64,000 nucleotides of DNA from an uncultured Eubacteriales bacterium. Its GTDB lineage: Bacteria; Bacillota; Clostridia; Oscillospirales; Oscillospiraceae. The stretch spans positions 1 through 64,000 of the forward strand of contig URXW01000002.1 in assembly GCA_900551995.1 (NCBI GenBank). The letters are read 5' to 3'. Below the pieces are notes generated by a model. That model saw nothing but the letters and a program-made list of their open reading frames with translations. It did no database searches and was not told the origin of the DNA. Both the position numbers and the translations under genes were made by a program. Positions 16,183-23,268 of the stretch are shown here, in pieces (positions within the stretch are counted from its first letter, which is position 1; each line of letters opens with the position of its first letter).

Positions 16183-16806
16183 ATGAGCAGGATCATTACC
16201 ATCAGCCGTGAATTTGGCTCCGGCGGCCGTGAGCTGGGCAAGCGTCTGGCGGAGACGCTGGGTATCCCGTGCTACGACCACGAGATCATCGAGATGATCG
16301 CCAAGGAGAACGGCTTCAACGAGGACTACGTCGCCAACGTGGCGGAAAAGAGCATCGAGGCGGCGTACCCGCTGACCATCGGGCACCGCTTCGGTATGCA
16401 GCCCTATCAGATCATGGAGCAGCCCATCCGCGTGGCGGTGGCGCAGCGTCAGATCATCGAGAACTTCGCCAAGAAGGGCGACTGCGTCATTGTGGGACGC
16501 GCCGCCGACGTGATCCTCAAGGGCTATGACCCGCTGAATATCTTCGTCTATGCGGACAAGGAGTCCAAGGTGGAACGCTGCCAGCGCCGCGCACCGGAGG
16601 GCGAGCACCTGACCGCCAAGGAGATCGAGAGCCGCATGAAGCAGATCGACCGCCAGCGCGCCCAGCACCACCAGATGTACAGCGATACCAAGTGGGGCGA
16701 CAAGGGCTCCTACGACCTGTGCATCAACACCACCAAGCGGTTTGTCAAGGACATCGTCCCCGCCATCGCCAAGTTCTGCGAGGACTGGTTCAACAGCCAC
16801 GGTTAA
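16183..16806 (+). CDS. Cytidylate kinase-like family protein
   Basis: This 207-residue protein opens with IITISREFGSGGRELGKRLA, the modified P-loop of the cytidylate-kinase-like family. YDHEIIEMIAKENGF and VIVGRAADVIL follow in the family order. The start at 16183 follows AAGGGAGG at the right distance and 23 bases after the previous stop. It is probably a nucleotide or nucleoside kinase. True CMP kinase activity is not guaranteed for this subgroup. Confidence 0.82.
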   Translation: MSRIITISREFGSGGRELGKRLAETLGIPCYDHEIIEMIAKENGFNEDYVANVAEKSIEAAYPLTIGHRFGMQPYQIMEQPIRVAVAQRQIIENFAKKGDCVIVGRAADVILKGYDPLNIFVYADKESKVERCQRRAPEGEHLTAKEIESRMKQIDRQRAQHHQMYSDTKWGDKGSYDLCINTTKRFVKDIVPAIAKFCEDWFNSHG

Positions 16807-16852
16807 TGGAGGCGGCGCACCGCGCCCGCTCCAAAGCACGAAGGAGGACCGT

Positions 16853-17050
16853 ATGAAGGTACGTCTCAACGAGGATGCCGAGGTCGTCAAGACCGTCCGC
16901 GAGGGTCTGGAGCGCACAGGGGGCTACTGCCCCTGCCGCCTTGCCCGGACGGAGGAGAACAAGTGTATGTGCCGGGAGTTCCGTGAGCAGATCGCCGACC
17001 CCGACTTTGAGGGCTACTGCCACTGCCGGCTGTACTACAAGGAGAAATAA
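16853..17050 (+). CDS. Ferredoxin-thioredoxin reductase catalytic-chain-like protein
   Basis: This 65-residue protein has three CxC-type pairs: CPC at about residue 26, CMC at about 42 and CHC at about 58. They match the FTR catalytic chain, in which four cysteines bind a [4Fe-4S] cluster and two form the redox-active disulfide. It is shorter than the plant or cyanobacterial protein, which is usual for anaerobe homologues. AAGGAGG lies 5 bases before the ATG. A redox role is likely, but no thioredoxin or ferredoxin partner is adjacent. Confidence 0.8.
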   Translation: MKVRLNEDAEVVKTVREGLERTGGYCPCRLARTEENKCMCREFREQIADPDFEGYCHCRLYYKEK

Positions 17051-17079
17051 AAAAACGGGCTGAAAGCCCGTTTTTTTAT
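17049..17079 (+). terminator. Bidirectional terminator
   Basis: A 12-bp stem (AAAAAACGGGCT/AGCCCGTTTTTT with a GAA loop) ends in a T-run. It serves the FTR-like gene and, on the other strand, overlaps the end of lspA. Confidence 0.9.
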
Positions 17080-17525
17080 TTCTTCCACAGCTCCTTCAGC
17101 AGTCCGACGACCGTCAGCACCACGCCGCCCACCAGCATGAAGTCCGCCAGATTCCACACCAGTGCCCGCTTCTTCACCCGTCGGTGGGGGAACTGAAGAT
17201 AGTCCGTCACGCTGCCGCGCCGCAGGCGATCCCACTGGTTGCTGATGCCGCCCAGCAGCACCGCCGCGATACCCAGCTGGGCGGTGAAGGCGCGCTTGCA
17301 CAGCTGCGGCAGCAGGCACACCGCCGCCAGCAGCCATACGCCCAGCGGCAGCCAGCGCAGCAGCTTCTCGTGCTTCTGCCCCAGCCCGAGAAAGAACCCG
17401 CGGTTCTCCAGATGGGTCAGGCGCAGGTACTTGCTCTCGAATTTCAGCTTCCCCGTGCGGGAGAGATACTTGAGCACCCGGTCGGCGGCAAGCAGCACCG
17501 CCGCCGCGGCAATGGCGATATACAT
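17076..17525 (-). CDS. lspA: Lipoprotein signal peptidase (signal peptidase II)
   Basis: This 149-residue four-helix membrane aspartic protease removes lipoprotein signal peptides. Family blocks are visible: ADRVLKYL, HLENRGFFLGL, GGISNQWDRLRRGSVTDYL with one catalytic Asp, and WNLADFML with the second. The usual GGxxGN is GGxSN here and the protein is somewhat divergent, but both aspartates remain. It starts 7 bases after the rhomboid gene and is co-transcribed with it. Confidence 0.88.
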   Translation of the reverse strand: MYIAIAAAAVLLAADRVLKYLSRTGKLKFESKYLRLTHLENRGFFLGLGQKHEKLLRWLPLGVWLLAAVCLLPQLCKRAFTAQLGIAAVLLGGISNQWDRLRRGSVTDYLQFPHRRVKKRALVWNLADFMLVGGVVLTVVGLLKELWKK

Positions 17526-17531
17526 GGGCGT

Positions 17532-18101
17532 TTACCTCCTTCCCCGGCGCACGGTGAACCCGAACACCAGACCGCACACGCCGCCCACGATATGGGCGAT
17601 CTGGGATATGTTGTCCCGCTGAAACAGCCCGTCCACGATCTCGCCGCCCAGATAGAAGATGACCACAAGGATCAGCGTCACGGGGATCTCGCCCTTCCGT
17701 GCGGCGGTGAAGGAGGACAGCACGATCATCATAAACACCACGCCGCTGGCACCCAGCAGTGCCGAGCCGGGGAAGAAGATGAACTGCACCAGCCCGGTGA
17801 CGAGAGATGTCAGCGCGATCATCCATACCATGGTGCCGCTGCCGTATTTCTCCTCCAGCCCCGGTCCCACCAGCAGCAGAAGGAGCATATTCCCCATGTA
17901 GTGGTCGTAGCCGGAGTGCCCCAGCACGTGCCCGAAGAACCGCACGTAGGTCAGCGGGTCGGCGAGGGACGAGCGGTAGACGGAAAAATACTGTGTGGTG
18001 GCTGCGCCGTTCGTCCAGCTGCCCAGCAGCAGGGCGATAAGACTCAGCAGGGCGAAGGTCAGCAGTACGGGCGCATTAAAGCGAATGACGATCTTTTTCA
18101 A
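17532..18101 (-). CDS. Rhomboid-family intramembrane serine protease
   Basis: This 189-residue polytopic protein has about six hydrophobic segments, including one with the catalytic GASGVVFM (GxSG) near residue 118 and the partner histidine in AHIVGG near residue 172. The HN-type segment GHSGYDHYMGNMLLLLLVG corresponds to the conserved helix 2 region. The substrate is unknown. It forms a two-gene unit with lspA from a divergent promoter. Confidence 0.88.
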   Translation of the reverse strand: MKKIVIRFNAPVLLTFALLSLIALLLGSWTNGAATTQYFSVYRSSLADPLTYVRFFGHVLGHSGYDHYMGNMLLLLLVGPGLEEKYGSGTMVWMIALTSLVTGLVQFIFFPGSALLGASGVVFMMIVLSSFTAARKGEIPVTLILVVIFYLGGEIVDGLFQRDNISQIAHIVGGVCGLVFGFTVRRGRR

Positions 18102-18134
18102 GTGGAATACCTCTTTTCAATTACGCTGAAAAAG

Positions 18135-18163
18135 AGTATACTATACTTTCAGAAAAAAGTAAA
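18135..18163 (-). promoter_or_regulatory. Promoter of the rhomboid-lspA unit
   Basis: On the minus strand TTTACT (18163-18158) and TATACT (18140-18135) are separated by 17 bases. The region is partly palindromic and may also carry a plus promoter. Confidence 0.7.
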
Positions 18164-18181
18164 CCAAGGAGGACGAGCCCA

Positions 18182-19252
18182 GTGAAAAAATGGATAAAGG
18201 TACTGCTCTGTATCGTGCTGGCGGCAGTGCTGGCGGTGGGCGGCTACGTGGCGTACGTGTTCATCGACTACCACCGCATAGGGGATATGCCCCTGACGCC
18301 GGTGCAGTCCGCCGGTGCCGCCGCCGCGCTGGAGACGGACACCCCCTACGCCGTCCTGTCGTGGAACATCGGCTTCGGTGCCTACGAGAGCGACTACGGC
18401 TTCTTCATGGACGGCGGCACGGAATCCCGCGCATGGAGCCGGGAGCGTCTGACCGCCAATATGGACGCTGTGGCATCACTGCTGAAGGCGCAGGACGCGG
18501 ACTTCACTCTCTTGCAGGAGGTGGACATGAACGCCACCCGCACCTACCACGTGGACGAGCGGGAGGTGCTGTACGCCGCGCTGTTTGACAGGAGCAGCGT
18601 GTTCTGCCAGAACTACGACTCCCCCTACCTCATGTACCCGGTGACGAAGCCCCACGGCGCGTCCCAGTCCGGACTGCTGACGTTCTCCGCGGCGCAGATC
18701 AGCGACGCCCGCCGGGTGGAGCTGCCGGTGGAGCCGGGATTCAGAAAGCTCCTCGACCTCGACCGCTGCTATTCCGTCAGCCATATCCCGGTGGACGGGG
18801 GTAAAGCACTTGCACTTTACAACTTCCATCTTTCAGCGTATACCAGCGACGGCACCATCGCCACGGAGCAGCTGACGCTGCTGCTGGCGGATATGCAGGC
18901 GGAGTACGACGCCGGGAACTGGTGCGTGGCTGCCGGCGACTTCAACAAGGATCTCTTAGGGGATTCCTCCGCGTATTTCGGCGCGTCGGACACGGACTAC
19001 GCATGGGCGCAGCCCATCCCGGAGGGCACCTTCGACGGCTATGACGTCTCTCTGGCACCACCGCTGGACGAGAGCGACCCCGTGCCCTCCTGCCGCAACG
19101 CCGACGGTGCCTACCACGAGGGGCAGTACGTTCTGACGGTGGACGGCTTTCTGGTCACGCCCAACGTGACCGTGGAGAGCGCGCAGGTGCTGGACACCCG
19201 GTTTGCCTACTCCGACCACAACCCGGTGCGTATGATATTCACCCTGAAATAA
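18182..19252 (+). CDS. Membrane-anchored endonuclease/exonuclease/phosphatase-fold protein
   Basis: This 356-residue protein has an N-terminal transmembrane anchor at about residues 5-27. The EEP fold then reads in order: VLSWNIGFG, LLQEVDMN with the metal-binding Glu, AAGDFNKD and YSDHNPVRM with the catalytic Asp-His at the C-terminus. It therefore acts outside the membrane, as a phosphodiesterase or phosphatase on a nucleic acid, lipid or sugar phosphate. Translation starts at GTG with CAAGGAGG upstream. Its TAA stop lies inside the first bases of repeat copy B. Confidence 0.85.
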   Translation: MKKWIKVLLCIVLAAVLAVGGYVAYVFIDYHRIGDMPLTPVQSAGAAAALETDTPYAVLSWNIGFGAYESDYGFFMDGGTESRAWSRERLTANMDAVASLLKAQDADFTLLQEVDMNATRTYHVDEREVLYAALFDRSSVFCQNYDSPYLMYPVTKPHGASQSGLLTFSAAQISDARRVELPVEPGFRKLLDLDRCYSVSHIPVDGGKALALYNFHLSAYTSDGTIATEQLTLLLADMQAEYDAGNWCVAAGDFNKDLLGDSSAYFGASDTDYAWAQPIPEGTFDGYDVSLAPPLDESDPVPSCRNADGAYHEGQYVLTVDGFLVTPNVTVESAQVLDTRFAYSDHNPVRMIFTLK

Positions 19253-19429
19253 TGCCGTTATTTTCGTGCCGCGAAGCGGCACGAAAATATTCGCTTCGCT
19301 CCACGCACGCCTTGCGGAGCAAGGCTTAGCGCGGCATTTGATCCGATTCGAGGCGGGCTTTGCCCCCTCGAGCTCCCCCTGCGGGGAAGAAAGACTGCAC
19401 GCGCAGTGGGGCTTATCGACACGTGGAAA
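19245..19429 (+). repeat. Dispersed hairpin-rich 3' element, copy B
   Basis: This is the second copy of the element at 9049-9239 and starts with the same TGAAATAATGCC. Here the shared bases supply the TAA stop codon of the EEP gene. The same three stem-loops are present, with loop and stem changes that keep pairing (for example CTTGCGGAGCAAG against CTTGCAGAGCAAG). A terminator follows directly, as for copy A. Confidence 0.85.
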
Positions 19430-19435
19430 TAGACG

Positions 19436-19464
19436 AAAAAGAACCGCCGAAGCGGTTCTTTTTT
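19436..19464 (+). terminator. Terminator after EEP gene and repeat B
   Basis: AAAAAGAACCGC pairs with GCGGTTCTTTTTT around CGAA, ending in a T-run. Confidence 0.9.
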
Positions 19465-19495
19465 CGTTCGCCGCGAAAAAATTTCAAAAAGGGGG

Positions 19496-19524
19496 TTGCA
19501 AAACGGATTCTCTTGTGCTACCAT
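19496..19524 (+). promoter_or_regulatory. Promoter of the glycine riboswitch/symporter unit
   Basis: TTGCAA (19496-19501) and TACCAT (19519-19524) are separated by 17 bases, about 60 bases before the aptamer. Confidence 0.6.
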
Positions 19525-19584
19525 ACGTCCATCAAATTTGATACAGCCCAGTGAACCGCCCGGAATGAAAAGACCGGACGGGGA

Positions 19585-19668
19585 GGGCACTCTGGAGAAT
19601 CCCATTCAGTTGGGTGCCGAAGGTGCAAGGCGTTTCACGCCGAATCTCTCAGGCAAAAGGACGGAGCA
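19585..19668 (+). promoter_or_regulatory. Glycine riboswitch (single aptamer)
   Basis: The conserved glycine-aptamer blocks are visible: GGGTGCCGAAGGTGCAA at 19612-19628 and AATCTCTCAGGCAAAAGGAC at 19643-19662. Only one ligand-binding domain is seen. The 5' strand of P1 (19589-19600) can instead pair with CTCCAGAGT at 19699-19707, which overlaps the terminator stem. Glycine binding would therefore free the terminator, predicting an OFF switch for the symporter. Confidence 0.93.
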
Positions 19669-19703
19669 GACGAGTTTTTTCGCTTGTCACCTGATTTTCT
19701 CCA

Positions 19704-19734
19704 GAGTTGCCGTGTTCCGGCAGCTCTATTTTTT
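19704..19734 (+). terminator. Riboswitch-controlled terminator
   Basis: Bases 19704-19712 pair with 19718-19726 and a T-rich tract follows at 19727-19734, ending 20 bases before the symporter start. Its 5' arm overlaps the alternative antiterminator pairing. Confidence 0.88.
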
Positions 19735-19754
19735 ATGCAAGGAGAGAATGACCC

Positions 19755-21173
19755 ATGGTAGAAACAGTATTATTCCCCATCGTATCCAAGATCAATGAGT
19801 ACCTCAGCAGCTACATCCTTATCTTCCTGCTGGTGGGCGTGGGACTGTGGTATTCCATCAAGACCCGGTTCGTGCAGGTGCGCTGCTTCGGCGAGGGTAT
19901 GAAAAAGTTTTTCGGTGAGCTGAACCTGCGGGGCGGCGCGCAGAAGAGCGGTATGACGTCCTTTCAGGCGTTAGCCACCGCCATCGCCGCACAGGTGGGT
20001 ACCGGCAACATCGTGGGTGCCTCCGGCGCGATCCTCACCGGCGGCCCCGGTGCCATCTTCTGGATGTGGCTCATCGCCTTCTTCGGCATGGCGACCATCT
20101 ACGCCGAGGCGACGCTGGCGCAAAAGACCCGTATCGTGGACCCCGACGGCAACATCCGCGGCGGCCCCGTGTACTACATCACCACCGCCTTCAAGGGCGG
20201 CTTCGGTAAGTTCCTGGCGGGCTTCTTCGCCGTCTCCATCATTCTGGCTCTGGGCTTCATGGGCTGCATGGTGCAGTCCAACTCCATCGGCTCCACGATC
20301 CAGACCGCCTTCGGCGTTCCCGCATGGCTGGTGGGTATCGTGCTGGTCGTCCTCTGCGCCGTGATCTTTCTGGGCGGCGTCCAGCGTCTGGCAGCCGTTA
20401 CGGAGAAGCTGGTGCCCATCATGGCGGGTATCTTCCTGCTGGGCGGTCTGGCGATCCTCGTCTGCCGCGCCAAGTACGTCCCCGCCACCTTCGCCATGAT
20501 CTTCAAGTACGCCTTCCAGCCCCAGGCGATCATCGGCGGCGGCTTCGGCTACGCCCTCAAGACCGCCATCAGTCAGGGAGCCAAGCGCGGCCTGTTCTCC
20601 AATGAGGCGGGTATGGGCTCCACGCCCCACGCCCACGCACAGGCGAACGTCGCCCACCCCCACGATCAGGGTGTGGTGGCGATGATCGGCGTGTTCATCG
20701 ACACCTTCGTGGTGCTGACTCTCAACGCCCTCGTCATCATCTGCACGCTCTACACCTCTGACGGCCCCCTCGCCGGCGGCTACACCGGTGCCATCACCGA
20801 GACGCTGGGCAAGACCAATCTGGCGCAGACCGCCTTCGGCTCCGTGCTCGGAGCCAGTCTGGGCGCGAAGTTCGTGGCGGTGTGCCTGCTGTTCTTCGCC
20901 TTCTCCACGATCCTCGGCTGGAATCTGTTCGGCAAGATCAACGCCAACTACCTCTTCGGCAGAAAGAACCCCAGGCTCTGCAACACCATCTATACCGTTA
21001 TCGCGCTAGCGTTCATCTTCATCGGCACTATCTCCGGCAGCGACTTCGTCTGGGAGGTCACGGATATGTTCAATAACTTCATCGTCCTGCCCAACGTCAT
21101 CGCCCTCTTTGCCCTGACGGGCATGGTGGTGACCAGTCTCAACGAGGTCAAGAGATGCAAGCCCACCGTGTAA
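19755..21173 (+). CDS. Na+:alanine/glycine symporter (AGCS family)
   Basis: This 472-residue polytopic transporter imports alanine or glycine with Na+. Family signatures visible are GTGNIVGASGAI near residue 83, the segment SNEAGMGSTPHAHA near residue 290, and about ten hydrophobic helices. It lies directly downstream of a glycine riboswitch, which supports glycine as a substrate and predicts repression when glycine is abundant. The start at 19755 has AAGGAGAG about 8 bases upstream. It is apparently monocistronic. Confidence 0.95.
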   Translation: MVETVLFPIVSKINEYLSSYILIFLLVGVGLWYSIKTRFVQVRCFGEGMKKFFGELNLRGGAQKSGMTSFQALATAIAAQVGTGNIVGASGAILTGGPGAIFWMWLIAFFGMATIYAEATLAQKTRIVDPDGNIRGGPVYYITTAFKGGFGKFLAGFFAVSIILALGFMGCMVQSNSIGSTIQTAFGVPAWLVGIVLVVLCAVIFLGGVQRLAAVTEKLVPIMAGIFLLGGLAILVCRAKYVPATFAMIFKYAFQPQAIIGGGFGYALKTAISQGAKRGLFSNEAGMGSTPHAHAQANVAHPHDQGVVAMIGVFIDTFVVLTLNALVIICTLYTSDGPLAGGYTGAITETLGKTNLAQTAFGSVLGASLGAKFVAVCLLFFAFSTILGWNLFGKINANYLFGRKNPRLCNTIYTVIALAFIFIGTISGSDFVWEVTDMFNNFIVLPNVIALFALTGMVVTSLNEVKRCKPTV

Positions 21174-21180
21174 CGGAGCA

Positions 21181-21204
21181 GGGGAGAGGCGTCCGCCTCT
21201 CCCC
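21181..21204 (+). terminator. Probable terminator after the symporter gene
   Basis: A 10-bp stem (GGGGAGAGGC/GCCTCTCCCC) with a GTCC loop is followed by GCTCTTTA, so the U-tract is weak. Confidence 0.65.
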
Positions 21205-21249
21205 GCTCTTTACCGCCCCTCGAAAATCGAAAAAAAGAAAAATTGGGGG

Positions 21250-21278
21250 TTGACATTTCCTCCCCGTTCTGCTATATT
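21250..21278 (+). promoter_or_regulatory. Promoter of tRNA-Ala
   Basis: TTGACA (21250-21255) and TATATT (21273-21278) are separated by 17 bases, 31 bases before the mature tRNA. Confidence 0.85.
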
Positions 21279-21309
21279 AAGCAAGTCGGCAGCACCGACC
21301 ACCCTATGT

Positions 21310-21385
<76 letters not shown>

Positions 21386-21386
21386 C

Positions 21387-21422
21387 AAAAAGAAAGACAC
21401 CCGTTCGGGTGTCTTTCTTTTT
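21387..21422 (+). terminator. Terminator after tRNA-Ala
   Basis: A long stem (AAAAAGAAAGACACCC/GGGTGTCTTTCTTTTT) begins two bases after the tRNA and ends in T residues. Confidence 0.93.
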
Positions 21423-21485
21423 GTGCACCCGTTACCGGGAATGGCAAATCTGCCGAAAACGGGCGTTTTTGGTCGGTATGCACTA

Positions 21486-21514
21486 TTGACTATTTGACAA
21501 ATAAAATGTAGAAT
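21486..21514 (+). promoter_or_regulatory. Promoter of the diguanylate cyclase gene
   Basis: TTGACT (21486-21491) and TAGAAT (21509-21514) are separated by 17 bases. They are followed by a leader of about 105 bases containing a CTTGC/GCAAG and a CGGCA/TGCCG stem. The leader matches no riboswitch class I can name. Confidence 0.65.
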
Positions 21515-21625
21515 ATTGGATGCTATACACATATTTGATTAGCTTGCTGCGGGGGCAGTATCCGGGGTGCAAGAAGGGGAACACCGGCAGCGTTGGGATG
21601 CCGAGACGGGAAAAAGGGGACGCCT

Positions 21626-22777
21626 ATGACGATAGAAACAATGCTCTATGCGGAGACGCACTTCGCCTGTGCGATCATCCTGCTGATTATCGCGCTGAAC
21701 GTGTCCTTCTCCGGCATCGACAGCTCCCGCCGCGGGCGTATGTTCGCCTATCCCGTCTGGTTCACGCTGGCGGCGTGTTTGCTCAACGCCGCGTGGTCGA
21801 TCCTGTCCACCGAGGGCTATGACGTGCCGCTGGCGGTCATGGTCATCATCAACTCCCTGTACTTCCTCTGCTGTGCCTGCGCCACCTACTCATGGTTCCT
21901 CTACGCCGAGCTGACGGCGGACGAGAACGCCCTGGACGACCGCACGTATATGCACGTGGCGCAGGTGCCCATTGTTCTGCTGGTGCTGCTGCAAATTCTC
22001 ACCCTGTTCAACGGCTGCGTGTTCTGGTTCGACGAAAACATGGTCTACCACCGCGGCCCGCTGTTCTACGTCCAGTGTCTGCTGGCGTATGGCTATCTCA
22101 TCGTCGCCGCCATCCACAGCGTTGCGATGGCGGGGCAGAAGCGCGACCTGTTCCGCCGCGACGCCCTTCTGGACAACGCCGCCTTCATCGTCGCGCCGCT
22201 GCTCTTCGGCACCGCCCAGATCTTCCTGCACCAGCTGCCCCTCATCGTGGTGGGCATGGTCATCTCGTTCCTGCTGACCTACATCGGCACCCTCAAGCGC
22301 ATGATCTCCGTAGACCCTCTCACGGGCATCAGCAACCGCCGCGTCTTTGTGCGTATGGCGGCGAACCGCACGCTCCTGCGGGATTTCGAGACCCAGTACC
22401 TGCTGTTCATGGACATCGACAACTTCAAATACGCCAACGACCGCTACGGTCACCTGGAGGGCGACAAAGCCCTCTGCATTGTGGCGGACGCCCTGTCCGA
22501 CCTCTGCCGCGGCGTTGGCGGCATCTGCTGCCGCTACGGCGGCGACGAGTTTGCCGCCCTCATCCGTCTCCATGGCGAGGCGAGCGCGGAGAACTTCATC
22601 TACACGCTCCAGCAGGCCGTCCGCGACGCGGCGGCCGCCGCCGAACTGCCCTACAACGTGGAGATCAGCGTGGGCTGGACGACCTACAACAGCCGCAGCG
22701 AGCCGCTGTCTCAGGCGGTGGAGCGCGCCGACAGCGAGATGTATGAAAAGAAGCGGAGCAAGGGTATTCATCGCTGA
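21626..22777 (+). CDS. Membrane diguanylate cyclase (GGDEF)
   Basis: This 383-residue protein makes c-di-GMP from two GTP. About six to seven transmembrane helices occupy residues 1-225. The C-terminal GGDEF domain is intact: DPLTGISNRR, FMDIDNFKYANDRYGH, and YGGDEFAAL with the exact GGDEF signature. The inhibitory I-site RxxD is not seen at the expected place upstream, where RGVG stands. The ATG at 21626 follows an AAAGGGGA site. It lies just upstream of two c-di-GMP riboswitch units and so is a natural source of their ligand. Confidence 0.93.
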   Translation: MTIETMLYAETHFACAIILLIIALNVSFSGIDSSRRGRMFAYPVWFTLAACLLNAAWSILSTEGYDVPLAVMVIINSLYFLCCACATYSWFLYAELTADENALDDRTYMHVAQVPIVLLVLLQILTLFNGCVFWFDENMVYHRGPLFYVQCLLAYGYLIVAAIHSVAMAGQKRDLFRRDALLDNAAFIVAPLLFGTAQIFLHQLPLIVVGMVISFLLTYIGTLKRMISVDPLTGISNRRVFVRMAANRTLLRDFETQYLLFMDIDNFKYANDRYGHLEGDKALCIVADALSDLCRGVGGICCRYGGDEFAALIRLHGEASAENFIYTLQQAVRDAAAAAELPYNVEISVGWTTYNSRSEPLSQAVERADSEMYEKKRSKGIHR

Positions 22778-22854
22778 ACCGCCGCATAGTCTTTGTTGGT
22801 GGCGCGGCAGTCGGTGCCGCCCGTGAAAAAAGTCGATTTTTGGCAAAAAAACTA

Positions 22855-22884
22855 TTGACAACCCCGCTGTGACCATGCTAAATT
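22855..22884 (+). promoter_or_regulatory. Promoter of the first c-di-GMP riboswitch unit
   Basis: TTGACA (22855-22860) and TAAATT (22879-22884) are separated by 18 bases, about 20 bases before the aptamer. Confidence 0.75.
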
Positions 22885-22904
22885 TACGTCAAGGGAATAA
22901 AGCA

Positions 22905-22978
22905 AAGGCAAAGCCGGAGTGATCCGGTGACGCAAAGCTATAGGGGCTTTTCCTCCGGGGAAGTCAGCCAGTTGCCGG
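22905..22978 (+). promoter_or_regulatory. c-di-GMP-I (GEMM) riboswitch 1
   Basis: GEMM blocks are present in order: GGCAAAGCC, a P2 hairpin CCGGA/TCCGG capped by a GTGA tetraloop, GTGACGCAAAGC, a P3 arm and GTCAGCCAGTTGCC. P1 pairs GGCAA (22907-22911) with TTGCC (22972-22976). The 3' strand of P1 shares bases 22975-22976 with the terminator that follows, so ligand binding should weaken termination. An ON switch is likely but less clear than for riboswitch 2. Confidence 0.92.
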
Positions 22979-23012
22979 TATGCACGTCCGTAAGGCGAGC
23001 ATACCGGTTTTT
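22975..23012 (+). terminator. Terminator within riboswitch 1
   Basis: CCGGTATGC (22975-22983) pairs with GCATACCGG (22999-23007), followed by TTTTT. Confidence 0.9.
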
Positions 23013-23250
23013 CATACCCTGCGAGCGTATAACCTCGGCGGACACGGAACGCCGAAGCTATAAAACCGAGTGCGGAGCAGGAGCGGCGCAGCCGCGGCGC
23101 ACCCCCCAGCAGAGAGGCCAGCTTCCCACCGTGAGGCTGGGAAACTCTTCTTGACCGGGCCCGGTGAGAGGGTGGCTTGTCCGCTGGAAGTGATAGCCGA
23201 AGCTGACGGCTCCCACCCCGCACCCATGGAAACGTTGACAGAAATTCTTG
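23013..23250 (+). other. Long structured leader between riboswitch 1 and the TasA-like gene
   Basis: About 240 bases have no convincing gene but many inverted repeats: CCTGC/GCAGG, TCGGCG/CGCCGA, GCGGC/GCCGC, CCAGC/GCTGG, and GGGTGGCT enclosing AGCC then CCCACCC. It resembles no named RNA I can identify. It would be present in the mRNA only after readthrough of the c-di-GMP-controlled terminator. Confidence 0.5.
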
Positions 23251-23268
23251 AATAAGGAGGAAAAACAA

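Noticed and set aside
23013..23250. Self-splicing intron controlled by the adjacent c-di-GMP aptamer
   Set aside because: I could not find group I core sequences or a convincing splice-site pairing. It is listed only as a structured leader.
23070..23255. A 61-codon open frame in the leader of the TasA-like gene
   Set aside because: It starts with GTG without a ribosome site, has arbitrary composition and overlaps the inverted repeats of the leader.
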